Part shown: piece by piece, positions 8,936-16,932 of the stretch
Position numbering within the stretch: the first letter of the stretch is position 1
Layout: each line of letters opens with the position of its first letter
NCBI GenBank assembly: GCA_046348585.1
Contig: JAXMDZ010000008.1
Location: 38,743-102,742, forward strand
Direction: 5' to 3'
Source of the DNA: JADZAI01 sp046348585
GTDB taxonomy: Bacteria > Pseudomonadota > Alphaproteobacteria > Micropepsales > Micropepsaceae
DNA length: 64,000 nt
Notes under the pieces: generated by a model
The model's input: the letters and a program-made list of their open reading frames with translations, nothing else
Databases searched by the model: none
Told to the model about the DNA's origin: nothing
Program-made: the position numbers and the translations under genes

Positions 8936-9841
8936 ATGCGCATCGGGATCGACCTCGGCGGGACCAAGATCGAAGCCATCCTGATGGACAAGGCCGGGTC
9001 GATCCGCGCGCGGCGGCGCGCCGCAACGCCCTCCGGCGACTATGACGGCACCATCAGGGCGATCTGCGGGCTGGTCGGCGATCTCACAGCAGGGACGGAG
9101 GGCGCGGCGGCCTGGCCTGCCGGGGTGGCGATGCCGGGCGCCCTCAGCCGCCGGACCGGCCTCGTCAAGAACGCCAACTCGACCTGCCTCAACGGCCGCC
9201 CTTTCGACCGCGATCTCGCCGCCGCGCTCGGCCGTCCCGTGCGGATCGCCAACGACGCCAATTGCTTCGCCCTCTCCGAGGCGGCGGACGGCGCTGCGGC
9301 GGGCAAGCCGGTCGTCTTCGGGGTCATTCTGGGCACCGGGGTCGGCGGCGGCCTGGTCGTGAACGGCGCGGTTCTCGAAGGGCTGAACGGCATCGGCGGC
9401 GAATGGGGACACAATCCCCTGCCCTGGCCGGACCCGGACGAACTGGACGGCCCGGCCTGCTATTGCGGCAAGCGCGGCTGCATCGAGACCTGGGTCTCCG
9501 GCCCCGGCTTCGCGGCCGATTTCGAGCGCCGGAACGGCCAGCGCCTGACCGCCGAGGAGATCGTCTCGGCGGCGTCGGCCGGTTCGGCCTGCGCTCAGGC
9601 GGCGATCGAAACGCTCGGCCAGCGGATCGGCAAGGCGCTGGCGACCGTCGTCAACATCGCCGATCCCGACGCCATCGTGCTGGGCGGCGGGCTGTCCAAT
9701 GTCGCGGCGCTCTACGACCTCGTGCCTCGCGCGCTCTCGCGCCACGCCTTCTCGGACGGCGTGACGACGCCGGTCCTGCGCGCCGTCCACGGCGATTCCA
9801 GCGGCGTGCGCGGGGCCGCCTGGCTCTGGCCTCCGGCCTGA
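8936..9841 (+). CDS. ROK-family sugar kinase
   Basis: A 301-residue ROK-family kinase that phosphorylates a hexose such as fructose or N-acetylglucosamine using ATP. It starts MRIGIDLGGTKIEA (phosphate-binding loop), has ANDANCF with the catalytic Asp, the GTGVGGG loop, and the ROK zinc signature CYCGKRGCIETWVSGPG. There is no N-terminal DNA-binding domain, so it is an enzyme rather than a repressor. It lies 6 bp after the HAD-like gene and 4 bp before dinB. The exact sugar cannot be read from the sequence; the family resemblance is to Mak/NagK-type enzymes. Confidence 0.88.
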   Translation: MRIGIDLGGTKIEAILMDKAGSIRARRRAATPSGDYDGTIRAICGLVGDLTAGTEGAAAWPAGVAMPGALSRRTGLVKNANSTCLNGRPFDRDLAAALGRPVRIANDANCFALSEAADGAAAGKPVVFGVILGTGVGGGLVVNGAVLEGLNGIGGEWGHNPLPWPDPDELDGPACYCGKRGCIETWVSGPGFAADFERRNGQRLTAEEIVSAASAGSACAQAAIETLGQRIGKALATVVNIADPDAIVLGGGLSNVAALYDLVPRALSRHAFSDGVTTPVLRAVHGDSSGVRGAAWLWPPA

Positions 9842-9845
9842 TCCA

Positions 9846-11102
9846 ATGGCCGCGCTCTGCCTCGACTGTCTGGATCGCACGGCCGCCGAAAACGACCGCC
9901 ACTGCCCGCGCTGCCGCAGCCCACGCCTGCGCCGTCACCCGGAAATGGACGCGCTCGCCGTCGCCCATATCGACTGCGACGCCTTCTACGCCTCCATCGA
10001 GAAGCGCGACGATCCCTCGCTCGCCGACAAGCCGCTCATCATCGGCGGCGGCAAGCGCGGCGTCGTCTCGACCGCCTGCTATCTCGCGCGCACCTTCGGC
10101 GTGCGTTCGGCGATGCCGATGTTCAAGGCGCTCAAGGCGTGCCCGCACGCTGTGGTCATCAAGCCGGACATGGCGAAATACGCCGGCGTCGGCCGCGAGG
10201 TGAAGCGGCTGATGCGCGAGACGACGCCGCTGGTGGAATCGCTCTCGCTCGACGAAGCCTTCCTCGATCTCACCGGCACCGAGCGGCTGCACCGCCATTC
10301 GCCCGCCGTGACGCTGGCGGCGCTGGCGAAGCGGATCGAGGCGCAGCTCGGGATCACCGTCTCCATCGGCCTCAGCCACAACAAGTTCCTCGCTAAGTTC
10401 TCCTCCGAACTCGACAAGCCGCGCGGCTTCGCGGTGGTCGGACACGCCGATGCGATGGAGGTCCTCGCGCCCCGGCCGCCGACCGCGATTTTCGGCGTCG
10501 GCAAGTCGTTCGCCGCCGCGCTCGCCGCCGACGGCATTGCGACGCTCGGCCAGATCCAGGCGATGGACGAAACCGATCTGATGAAGCGCTACGGCAATAT
10601 GGGCAGCCATGTCTGGCGTCTGGCGCGGGGCGAGGATTCCCGCCGCGTCGATCCAGAGGGCGAGGCGCGCGGCATGTCGGCCGAGACGACCTTCAACGAG
10701 GATATCGCCGACGTCCTGGAGCTGGACCGCATCCTGTGGTCGATGTGCGAGCGCGTCTCGGCGCGGGCCAAGGCGGCGGGCCTCGGCGGGGCGACCGTGA
10801 CGCTGAAGCTGCGCACCGCCGATTTCCGCCTCATCACCCGGCGCACGACGCTGCACGGGCCGACCCAGCTCGCCGAAGTCCTCTACCAGACGGCGCACCG
10901 CCTGCTGACGGCGACGGCGGACGGGCGGGCGAAATACCGGCTGATCGGCGTCGGCATCTCCGGCCTCGCCGACGCCGCATCCTGCGACCTCTTCGATCTC
11001 TTCCGCGCCGACGAGAAAAAGACCGCCGACGCCGAACGGGCGATCGACAAGGTGCGTGCGAAGTTCGGCAAGGCGGCGATCGTGAAGGGCCGCGCGCTCT
11101 AG
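9846..11102 (+). CDS. dinB: DNA polymerase IV (Y family) with N-terminal Cys motif
   Basis: A 418-residue translesion polymerase. The Y-family core begins at about residue 38 with VAHIDCDAFYASIEKRDDP (catalytic acidic residue and steric gate) and contains SLSLDEAFLDLT with the paired acidic residues. Helix-hairpin-helix and little-finger regions follow. The first 30 residues hold Cys5, Cys8, Cys20 and Cys23, a CxxC-x11-CxxC pattern likely to bind zinc, typical of one alphaproteobacterial DinB subgroup. The gene overlaps the convergent eipB stop codon through a shared CTAG. I see no clear LexA box upstream. Confidence 0.95.
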   Translation: MAALCLDCLDRTAAENDRHCPRCRSPRLRRHPEMDALAVAHIDCDAFYASIEKRDDPSLADKPLIIGGGKRGVVSTACYLARTFGVRSAMPMFKALKACPHAVVIKPDMAKYAGVGREVKRLMRETTPLVESLSLDEAFLDLTGTERLHRHSPAVTLAALAKRIEAQLGITVSIGLSHNKFLAKFSSELDKPRGFAVVGHADAMEVLAPRPPTAIFGVGKSFAAALAADGIATLGQIQAMDETDLMKRYGNMGSHVWRLARGEDSRRVDPEGEARGMSAETTFNEDIADVLELDRILWSMCERVSARAKAAGLGGATVTLKLRTADFRLITRRTTLHGPTQLAEVLYQTAHRLLTATADGRAKYRLIGVGISGLADAASCDLFDLFRADEKKTADAERAIDKVRAKFGKAAIVKGRAL

Positions 11103-11932
11103 CAGCCGGACGGTTTCAGCGGCTCGATCTTCTTCAGCGTCGCCTTCAGCACGAAGTCGCCATAGTCCAGCGTCGCATCGCTGGTGACGCCGTTCTCGTA
11201 GAGGATGAACGAGGTCTCGTAGTGCGGCGGCTCGTCTTCCTTGCCCGGTTCGTAATAGGTCACCGTGACCGGCCAGGCCTTCAGCCCCTTCAGAACGTCG
11301 CCGCCAGGCACCGCGAAATCTCCGGCGATCCCCGCCCGCTCGACGCCGATGGCCGCGTAGACATCGTAGGTCACGCCTTCGGCGTCGCCCTCGAAGATCT
11401 TGGCCGAAAGCGCATGCTGACCGGTGCGCGCCGCGGTGAGAACCTTCCCCGCCAGCTCGGTCGGAAACAGCGTGCCCTGGGGAAGCTCCGCCGACTTGGC
11501 GGCAGGCTGCGTGAAGGCGACCGAGGCCGCGCCGTCGCTCTTGCGGCTGGCCGAACCCTGCGAGCGTTCGACGGAGATGCCATTGATGGCGTTGTTCAGC
11601 GTGAAGCGATAATCCGAGCCATCGGCGCTCTCATAGGTGGAGACCCAGAAATTGCCCGAGGTCGCCGTGCCTTCGGAATCGGTGAAATCCGTCACCAGCC
11701 GCTGGTTGAAGGTGTAGCCGGCGCACACATCGTCGAACTCGCTCACCATCCGGCCCGACAGGCCGGAGACCGCCGACGCCCAGCGCGCCGATTTCAACTT
11801 GAGGTCATAGGTCGCCCGGTGCGGCAGGAAGTTCTCGGCGACCCGGGCGGGTTTCGGCGGCGCGACCATCTGGGCGGCGGCGGGGGCGATGGCCGCGGTC
11901 GCCAGCAGAAGGCTCAAGACAAATGCGCGCAT
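11099..11932 (-). CDS. eipB: EipB-like periplasmic protein (DUF1849)
   Basis: A 277-residue secreted protein. A signal peptide (MRAFVLSLLLATAAIAPAAA) is cut near residue 20-21. The mature part matches DUF1849, whose Brucella member EipB maintains envelope integrity in the periplasm. The two conserved cysteines expected to form a disulfide are present at Cys70 (FDDVCAGY) and at the very C-terminus (Cys277). The frame opens further upstream, but the ATG at 11932 places the signal peptide correctly. The stop codon is shared with dinB in CTAG. Confidence 0.85.
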   Translation of the reverse strand: MRAFVLSLLLATAAIAPAAAQMVAPPKPARVAENFLPHRATYDLKLKSARWASAVSGLSGRMVSEFDDVCAGYTFNQRLVTDFTDSEGTATSGNFWVSTYESADGSDYRFTLNNAINGISVERSQGSASRKSDGAASVAFTQPAAKSAELPQGTLFPTELAGKVLTAARTGQHALSAKIFEGDAEGVTYDVYAAIGVERAGIAGDFAVPGGDVLKGLKAWPVTVTYYEPGKEDEPPHYETSFILYENGVTSDATLDYGDFVLKATLKKIEPLKPSGC

Positions 11933-12031
11933 CGGGACCGTCCTCGTCACCCCGGCGAGAGAGTGCGATGCGAACATGGCTGCTTCGGGGCGGCAGGGGA
12001 AGGCGGAACCGCAGCGCATGGTCAACCGTCC

Positions 12032-13075
12032 CTAAAGGGGCTGCTGCTGCGTGATGCAGTGAACGCCGCCGCCGCCCTCGACGATCGGCATCGCATCGAT
12101 CTGCACGATTTCGCGCTCGGGATAGACGTCGGCGAGGATGCGCCGCGCCTCCTCGTCGGCCTTGTCGCCGAAGGCCGGCATCACGATCGCCCCGTTGCAG
12201 GCGTAGTAGTTGACGTAGGACATCTCCAGCCGCGACCCGTCATGCCGCGTGCGGACGGCATGGGGCAGCGGCAGCTCGACGACCTCGAACCGCCCCCCGT
12301 CGGCGGCGCGGGCGTCGTGCAGCCGCACCAGATTGTCCGACATCGCGGGGTAGTTCGGATCGGCCTTGTCACGCGGCATGGCGAGCAGCACCCGCCCGCC
12401 CGGCGCGAAGCAGGCGACATTGTCGACATGCCCGTCGGTTTCGTCGTCCTTCAGCCCGTCGCCCAGCCAGACGATCCGCAGCACGCCCAGATAGAGCGCC
12501 AGCCGCGCCTCGATCTGCTGGCGGGTCAGTTCGGGGTTGCGGTTCTCGTTCAGCAGGCACTGCTCGGTGACGAGCAGCGTCCCGGCCCCGTCCACATGCA
12601 GCGCCCCGCCCTCGACGGTCAGCGGCCCCTCATAGACCCGCAGGCCCTGCGCCGTCAGGATCTTCGTGGCGATCGAGGCGTCGCTGTCGAAGGGCGTGTA
12701 CTTGGTCCCCCAGGCGTTGAAGCGCCACTGGATGCCGGCCCGCCCTCCCTTGCCGTTCACCAGAAAGGTCGGGCCGGAATCGCGCGCCCAGGAATCGTCG
12801 ATCGGCGCCTCGAAGACCTCGATCTTCGGCCCAAGCACGAGCTGCGCCTCGGCCCTGTCCTGCGGGCGGACCACCATGGTCACCGGCTCGAACCGGGCGA
12901 TGGTCCGCGCCACGACGCCATAGGCCTGCCGGGCGAGCGCCATGCCCTCGGGCGAGCCCCAGGGCGCGACGCGGCAGGGCCACTGCATCCATGTCCGCTC
13001 GTGCCGCGCCCATTCGGCCGGCATGTAGAACTGGTCGCGGACCGGACAATCCTCGTCGGCGTCGAGACGATGCAT
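12032..13075 (-). CDS. aguA: Agmatine deiminase
   Basis: A 347-residue enzyme of the guanidino-group-modifying superfamily that converts agmatine to N-carbamoylputrescine and ammonia in putrescine synthesis. Typical motifs are MPAEWARHERTWMQWP near the N-terminus, the substrate region DDSWARDSGPTF, and the catalytic Cys in the C-terminal EGGGGVHCITQQ. The length is normal. The ATG at 13075 was chosen because the family N-terminus begins just after it. Transcription diverges from the RidA-family gene at 13152, with 76 bp between them. Confidence 0.93.
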   Translation of the reverse strand: MHRLDADEDCPVRDQFYMPAEWARHERTWMQWPCRVAPWGSPEGMALARQAYGVVARTIARFEPVTMVVRPQDRAEAQLVLGPKIEVFEAPIDDSWARDSGPTFLVNGKGGRAGIQWRFNAWGTKYTPFDSDASIATKILTAQGLRVYEGPLTVEGGALHVDGAGTLLVTEQCLLNENRNPELTRQQIEARLALYLGVLRIVWLGDGLKDDETDGHVDNVACFAPGGRVLLAMPRDKADPNYPAMSDNLVRLHDARAADGGRFEVVELPLPHAVRTRHDGSRLEMSYVNYYACNGAIVMPAFGDKADEEARRILADVYPEREIVQIDAMPIVEGGGGVHCITQQQPL

Positions 13076-13151
13076 GGGTTCAAGACTTCCTTGCGGCGGG
13101 CGGCGGCGATAGATGTAGGCGGGTTGAAGCCACGCGGCAAACGAGGACGGC

Positions 13152-13619
13152 ATGACGGGACGGATCGACGCGAAGCTGAAGGCCCTGGGCATCGACCTGC
13201 CCACCCCGCCCGCCCCGGTCGCCAGCTACGTGCCCTATGTGCGCACCGGCGATCTCGTCTTCGTCTCGGGCCAGGTGACGATCGGACCCAAGGGCCTGGA
13301 ATATGTCGGCATCGTCGGCAAGGACTTCACCACGGACGAGGGCAAGGCGGCGGCGAGGCTCTGCGCCGTCAACCTCATCGCCCAGGCCCGCGCGGCCTGC
13401 GGCGGCGATCTCGACCGGGTGAAGCGCGTGGTGAAGGTGACCGCCTTCGTCAACGCCGTGCCCGGCTACGCCGAGCACCCGGAAGTCGCCAACGGCGCCT
13501 CCGACCTCTTCGTCGAGGTCTTCGGCGACGCCGGCCGCCACGCGCGTGCGGCGGTCGGCGCCGGCTCGCTGCCCCGCAACGTGGCGGTCGAGGTCGAAGC
13601 CGTCTTCGAGGTCGAATGA
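13152..13619 (+). CDS. RidA (YjgF/YER057c/UK114) family protein
   Basis: A 155-residue member of the longer RidA subgroup. RidA proteins deaminate reactive enamine/imine intermediates or bind small metabolites. Signature stretches are GDLVFVSGQVT and VKRVVKVTAFVNAVPGY, ending GAGSLPRNVAVEVEAVFEVE. The conserved Arg of the core RidA active site appears as LPRN near the C-terminus. Its stop overlaps the start of the next gene (ATGA), so translation is coupled. Confidence 0.9.
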   Translation: MTGRIDAKLKALGIDLPTPPAPVASYVPYVRTGDLVFVSGQVTIGPKGLEYVGIVGKDFTTDEGKAAARLCAVNLIAQARAACGGDLDRVKRVVKVTAFVNAVPGYAEHPEVANGASDLFVEVFGDAGRHARAAVGAGSLPRNVAVEVEAVFEVE

Positions 13620-14764
13620 CCGCGACCGCGCGGGTCCTGGGGGCGATCTCCGAGATTCCGGCGGCGACCTGGGACGATCTCGCCAACCCGGCGAGCCGCC
13701 CCTTCAACCCCTTCGTCGCGCACGCCTTCCTGAAGGCGCTGGAGACATCGCGCTCGGCGACCGCCCGCGCCGGATGGCAGCCCGCCCACATCGTGCTGGA
13801 GGAGAACGGCGCGGCCATCGGCCTCGCGCCCGCCTATGTGAAGTCGCACAGCCAGGGCGAATACGTCTTCGACCATGGCTGGGCCGACGCCTTTCAGCGG
13901 GCCGGCGGACGCTACTACCCCAAGCTCCAGGTGACGGTGCCCTTCACGCCCGCGACCGGCCCCCGCCTGCTCGCCCGCGACGACGCCCATCGCCGGGCGC
14001 TGCTGGAGGCGGCGGGCGAGATCGCGCGGACCAACGGCCTGTCCTCCGTCCACGTGACGTTTCAGCCCGAGGCCGAATGGCATCTGGCGGGCGGCGCGGG
14101 CTGGCTTCAGCGCATGGACCGCCAGTTCCACTGGACGAACGAGGGCTATGGATCGTTCGACGACTTCCTCGCCCGCCTTTCCTCCGACAAGCGCAAGAAC
14201 CTGCGCAAGGAACGCCGCCGTGCGCTGGAGGACGGCATCGAGATCGACTGGGTGACCGGGCGCGACCTCACCGAGGACCATTGGGACGCCTTCTTCGCCT
14301 TCTACATGGACACCGGCGGCCGCAAATGGGGCTCGCCCTACCTCACGCGCGCCTTCTTCTCGCTGATCGGCGAGACGATGGCCGAGCACACGCTGCTGAT
14401 CATGGCCCGGCGCGCCGGGCGCACCATCGCCGGGGCGCTCAACTTCATCGGCGGCGACACGCTGTTCGGCCGCAACTGGGGCGCGCTGGAGCACCACCCG
14501 TTCCTGCACTTCGAGTGCTGCTACTATCAGGCGATCGACTTCGCCATCGCGCGGGGCCTCAAGCGCGTCGAGGCCGGGGCGCAGGGCGAACACAAGCTGC
14601 TGCGCGGCTACGCGCCCGCGCCGACCTATTCCTCGCACTACATCGCCCATCCCGGCCTCCGGCGGGCCGTCTCCGACTATCTGGAACGCGAGCGCGAGGC
14701 CGTCGCCGAGGACATCGAGGTGCTGGCCGAGCACACCCCCTTCCGCAAGGCCCCGCCCGGTTGA
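13616..14764 (+). CDS. FemAB-like GNAT-fold protein (DUF482 family)
   Basis: A 382-residue protein of the family annotated as peptidoglycan-biosynthesis/DUF482, with a double GNAT fold. Recognisable parts are RPFNPFVAHAFLKALE, the long central LSSDKRKNLRKERRRALEDG, FYMDTGGRKWGSPYLTR and the C-terminal LKRVEAGAQGEHKLLRGYAP. It is cytosolic, with no signal peptide. The family is widespread in alphaproteobacteria but its acyl donor and acceptor are not established. It overlaps the RidA stop by four bases and is followed 86 bp later by a HIT protein. Confidence 0.85.
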   Translation: MTATARVLGAISEIPAATWDDLANPASRPFNPFVAHAFLKALETSRSATARAGWQPAHIVLEENGAAIGLAPAYVKSHSQGEYVFDHGWADAFQRAGGRYYPKLQVTVPFTPATGPRLLARDDAHRRALLEAAGEIARTNGLSSVHVTFQPEAEWHLAGGAGWLQRMDRQFHWTNEGYGSFDDFLARLSSDKRKNLRKERRRALEDGIEIDWVTGRDLTEDHWDAFFAFYMDTGGRKWGSPYLTRAFFSLIGETMAEHTLLIMARRAGRTIAGALNFIGGDTLFGRNWGALEHHPFLHFECCYYQAIDFAIARGLKRVEAGAQGEHKLLRGYAPAPTYSSHYIAHPGLRRAVSDYLEREREAVAEDIEVLAEHTPFRKAPPG

Positions 14765-14850
14765 TCGCCCGCGCCGCCGCCGCATAGGCTCAAGGCCCGG
14801 CGGAGTCGGCCCTGCGGCCCCGCCACAGCCGAGCCGCCAAGGACCAGTCC

Positions 14851-15273
14851 ATGACCTACGATCCCGCCAACATCTTCGCCCGCATCGTTCGCGGCGAGCT
14901 GCCGTGCCACAAGGTCTACGAGGACGAGGCGACGCTGGCCTTCATGGACATCATGCCCCAGGCCGACTGCCACACGCTGATCGTCCCCAAGGACGCCGGG
15001 ACCGGCATCGTCGATACGCCGGTCGCCGCGTTGCAGGCGGCCATCGCCACGACGCAGAAGGTGGCGGCGGCGGTGAAGAAGGCGACCGGCGCGCCCGGCG
15101 TGATGGTGGTGCAGCTCAACGGTTCCGAGGCCGGGCAGACGGTCTTCCACCTGCACTTCCACGTCATTCCGCGCTGGGAAGGGCTGCAACTGAAGTTCCA
15201 CGCCCGCGGCATGGAGGATCCCGAAGTGCTGAAGGCGAACGCCGCCCGCGTGCGCGCCGCCCTGGGCGGCTGA
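14851..15273 (+). CDS. HIT family hydrolase
   Basis: A 140-residue histidine-triad protein, a nucleotide phosphoramidase/hydrolase of the HinT type. The catalytic HLHFH lies at His100, His102 and His104 (VFHLHFHVIPRW). NIFARIVRGELPCHKVYED at the N-terminus and the ADCHTLIVPK stretch are typical. The final residues, ARVRAALGG, are short. The IS1595-family transposon begins 101 bp downstream. Confidence 0.92.
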   Translation: MTYDPANIFARIVRGELPCHKVYEDEATLAFMDIMPQADCHTLIVPKDAGTGIVDTPVAALQAAIATTQKVAAAVKKATGAPGVMVVQLNGSEAGQTVFHLHFHVIPRWEGLQLKFHARGMEDPEVLKANAARVRAALGG

Positions 15274-15373
15274 TAGTCGGCCCCAGGGCGCGCAACGAAC
15301 TGGCGGACCTGTCCGCCTCGCCGCCGTCCAAAGCAAGCTGCGCTGGGCGACGTGCTCTGATGTAAAGAATGTT

Positions 15374-15397
15374 CGACATTATATACTTGGCAGACCC
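15374..15397 (+). repeat. Left terminal inverted repeat of the IS1595-family element
   Basis: The 24-bp end begins CGACATTATATACTTGGCAG. It pairs with the right end at 17924-17947; the only mismatches are at positions 17 and 20. The adjacent 8 bp (15366-15373) are AGAATGTT. Confidence 0.9.
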
Positions 15398-15421
15398 GTT
15401 AGCCGGGTGGCATGAAACGGA

Positions 15422-15445
15422 AAGCCCGCCTCACTTGGCGGGCTT
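15422..15445 (-). terminator. Terminator at the end of the passenger operon
   Basis: On the minus strand AAGCCCGCC and GGCGGGCTT form a 9-bp stem with a 6-base loop, followed by an interrupted T-run (TTTCCGTTT). The TGA stop codon of the 48-residue gene lies in the loop, so the terminator is built into the gene's 3' end. Confidence 0.7.
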
Positions 15446-15577
15446 CGTCTCCTTCGGCGGCGGTGCCTTCGCGACCCTCTTCACCGCCTTCTCAAAGGCG
15501 GCTTCGGAGTCGTCGCACTCAAGCTCCTTGGCGAGGGCTTTGAACTTGTCTGGTTGGGTCTGAGCGGCCTTCGTCAT
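15431..15577 (-). CDS. Small charged passenger protein (48 aa), unknown function
   Basis: A 48-residue protein starting MTKAAQTQPDKFKALAKELE. It has an acidic centre (CDDSEAAFEKAVKRVAK) and a Lys/Pro-rich tail. It is probably a single helix followed by a flexible end. Its ATG lies one base after the stop of the DUF1828-like gene (TGA-C-ATG), which indicates translational coupling. It could be a third component or a regulator of the passenger module. I do not assign a function. A gene this short could in principle be chance, but position, coupling and the built-in terminator support it. Confidence 0.6.
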   Translation of the reverse strand: MTKAAQTQPDKFKALAKELECDDSEAAFEKAVKRVAKAPPPKETKPAK

Positions 15578-15578
15578 G

Positions 15579-16328
15579 TCAATGCATTCGAGCGTAGGTT
15601 GGGATTTCGCGCGCCAGGGCCGCAATGGGCAGTAGCAGTCCAGCCTCGTTCAAGAGATTGATGTCGGCGGCATCCCAATCCTGATCTGGATCGTAGACGA
15701 TCGCGCGCTTCGGCGCATTCTTCGTTAAATGCGACACGTCGATGTGGGCGATCGCCTTGGCGTTCACAGAATTTGCATTCGGCGAAACAACGTCGAGCAA
15801 GAGCTGTGATTTACGGCCTATAGCTACGCCGTAGTCAAAATGGTAGCGTCTATTGCTCGCCCCTGCGAACGCCACTTCGTGTGCGACGTTGCTGGGACCA
15901 AAGGCCTTGGCGAGAACGTCATACGTCTCGCCAGACAGGTCGCGGACGAGACGTTTCATGTGATTCTCAATCGCGTTGACCACCGCCTCCGCCGAAGCGC
16001 GGGCTACCAGTGCAATAGCCCACGGCAGTTCACGGAACTCGATCTGCGGGCTGACTATCATACCTGCCGACGCTCGCATTTGAGAGTTCTTCAATAGTCC
16101 GCGCAGCCAAGCGCTCGCGTCGGGAATTGTTGCGCCGTGGGACAGGGCGTGGCGCGTAGCTCCGCCCCCATCCGACACGACGCAATGCGCCGCCCCACCT
16201 GAGATATGTACGGTGACGTTGGAGTTCGATGGATAGAGAACAGGCGTGGACACTGCCACACTATCCCCCATCTCAGTTATTGGGAATCCTTCGCGCAACT
16301 GAGTGCGCACAAGTTCTGCCACGCTCAT
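15579..16328 (-). CDS. DUF1828/DUF1829-like passenger protein
   Basis: A 249-residue protein. The N-terminal part (about 15-75) shows the DUF1828 pattern of a VSTPVLYPSNSNVTVHISGG strand pair followed by CVVSDGGGATRHAL. The C-terminal part (about 145-235) has a RRYHFDYGV strand and a SQLLLDVVSPNANSVNAKAIAHI segment resembling DUF1829. These families occur in phages, plasmids and genomic islands next to small DUF6978-type genes, and their biochemistry is not established. The ATG overlaps the upstream stop (ATGA at 16325-16328), so the two proteins are co-translated and may act together. The assignment is from pattern recognition; a profile search would settle it. Confidence 0.65.
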   Translation of the reverse strand: MSVAELVRTQLREGFPITEMGDSVAVSTPVLYPSNSNVTVHISGGAAHCVVSDGGGATRHALSHGATIPDASAWLRGLLKNSQMRASAGMIVSPQIEFRELPWAIALVARASAEAVVNAIENHMKRLVRDLSGETYDVLAKAFGPSNVAHEVAFAGASNRRYHFDYGVAIGRKSQLLLDVVSPNANSVNAKAIAHIDVSHLTKNAPKRAIVYDPDQDWDAADINLLNEAGLLLPIAALAREIPTYARMH

Positions 16329-16822
16329 AGCAATGTCCCTGGCGTCGGTCGTGCGGGTATCTGCCCTTTGCCAATCGTGATTCTGGTCTCGTCGCAGAAC
16401 CAATGCAATGTGGCGTCGAAGCCTCTCATCGCGGGAAGGGGCATGGCTAGCGGCAGCTCTGTCGGCAAACGCCCACGCTTAACGCCAGCGCGATTGAGCC
16501 GCCACGGGTGGTAGTGCGGCCCGTATATGAGACGCGGGCATTCGTGCATCTCGGGCACGTCATTTAGGTGCCACTCCTTGGGGCCATCGAAATCCAAGCG
16601 CCAAACTGCCGGCGGAGCGTTGATAATAATCGTCCAGCCTTTGGATGGCTGCATCGGAAAGTCGGTGATCTGTAGAGACAGCCCGCAGGGAACTCCGTCT
16701 ATCGCTAGCGTGAAAACCAGCTTGCAGTCGCGGTCAATTGCATCGCATTGCCAGTCGCCGTCACCCAATAGGGTTTTGTCGGCGGCCATGAGTTGATCGA
16801 CGGCTTCAGCAGTCCAATACAT
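16325..16822 (-). CDS. DUF6978-like passenger protein
   Basis: A 165-residue acidic cytosolic protein. It begins MYWTAEAVDQLMAADKTLL. In its second half the pattern VWRLDFDGPKEWHLND followed by GPHYHPWRLNR resembles the DUF6978 core, where a similar H-N...GPHxHxxR pattern occurs. The paired His residues could form a metal or active site, which is inference. The start at 16822 was chosen at the first ATG in frame; a TTG at 16852 would add ten residues. It overlaps the DUF1828-like gene by four bases. It lies 110 bp downstream of the transposase stop and has no obvious terminator before it. Confidence 0.55.
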   Translation of the reverse strand: MYWTAEAVDQLMAADKTLLGDGDWQCDAIDRDCKLVFTLAIDGVPCGLSLQITDFPMQPSKGWTIIINAPPAVWRLDFDGPKEWHLNDVPEMHECPRLIYGPHYHPWRLNRAGVKRGRLPTELPLAMPLPAMRGFDATLHWFCDETRITIGKGQIPARPTPGTLL

Positions 16823-16932
16823 CTTCGAGTCGCATCGCTCTCCTGATCGCAATTCTGGCGACGGCTAGGCCTAGCCGCAAGCGTCTCTAGCGCCGGCCCC
16901 TTATGCGCCATCGCGACTTTCGGTCACGCCCG

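Noticed and set aside
10736..14764. A 1342-codon open frame on the plus strand
   Set aside because: It runs antisense through eipB and agmatine deiminase and joins the FemAB-like gene in frame. The upstream part is Arg/Pro/His-rich nonsense typical of high-GC shadow frames; only 13616-14764 is real.
15274..15373. A gene between the HIT protein and the transposon
   Set aside because: Only short frames without a ribosome binding site or recognisable pattern are present.
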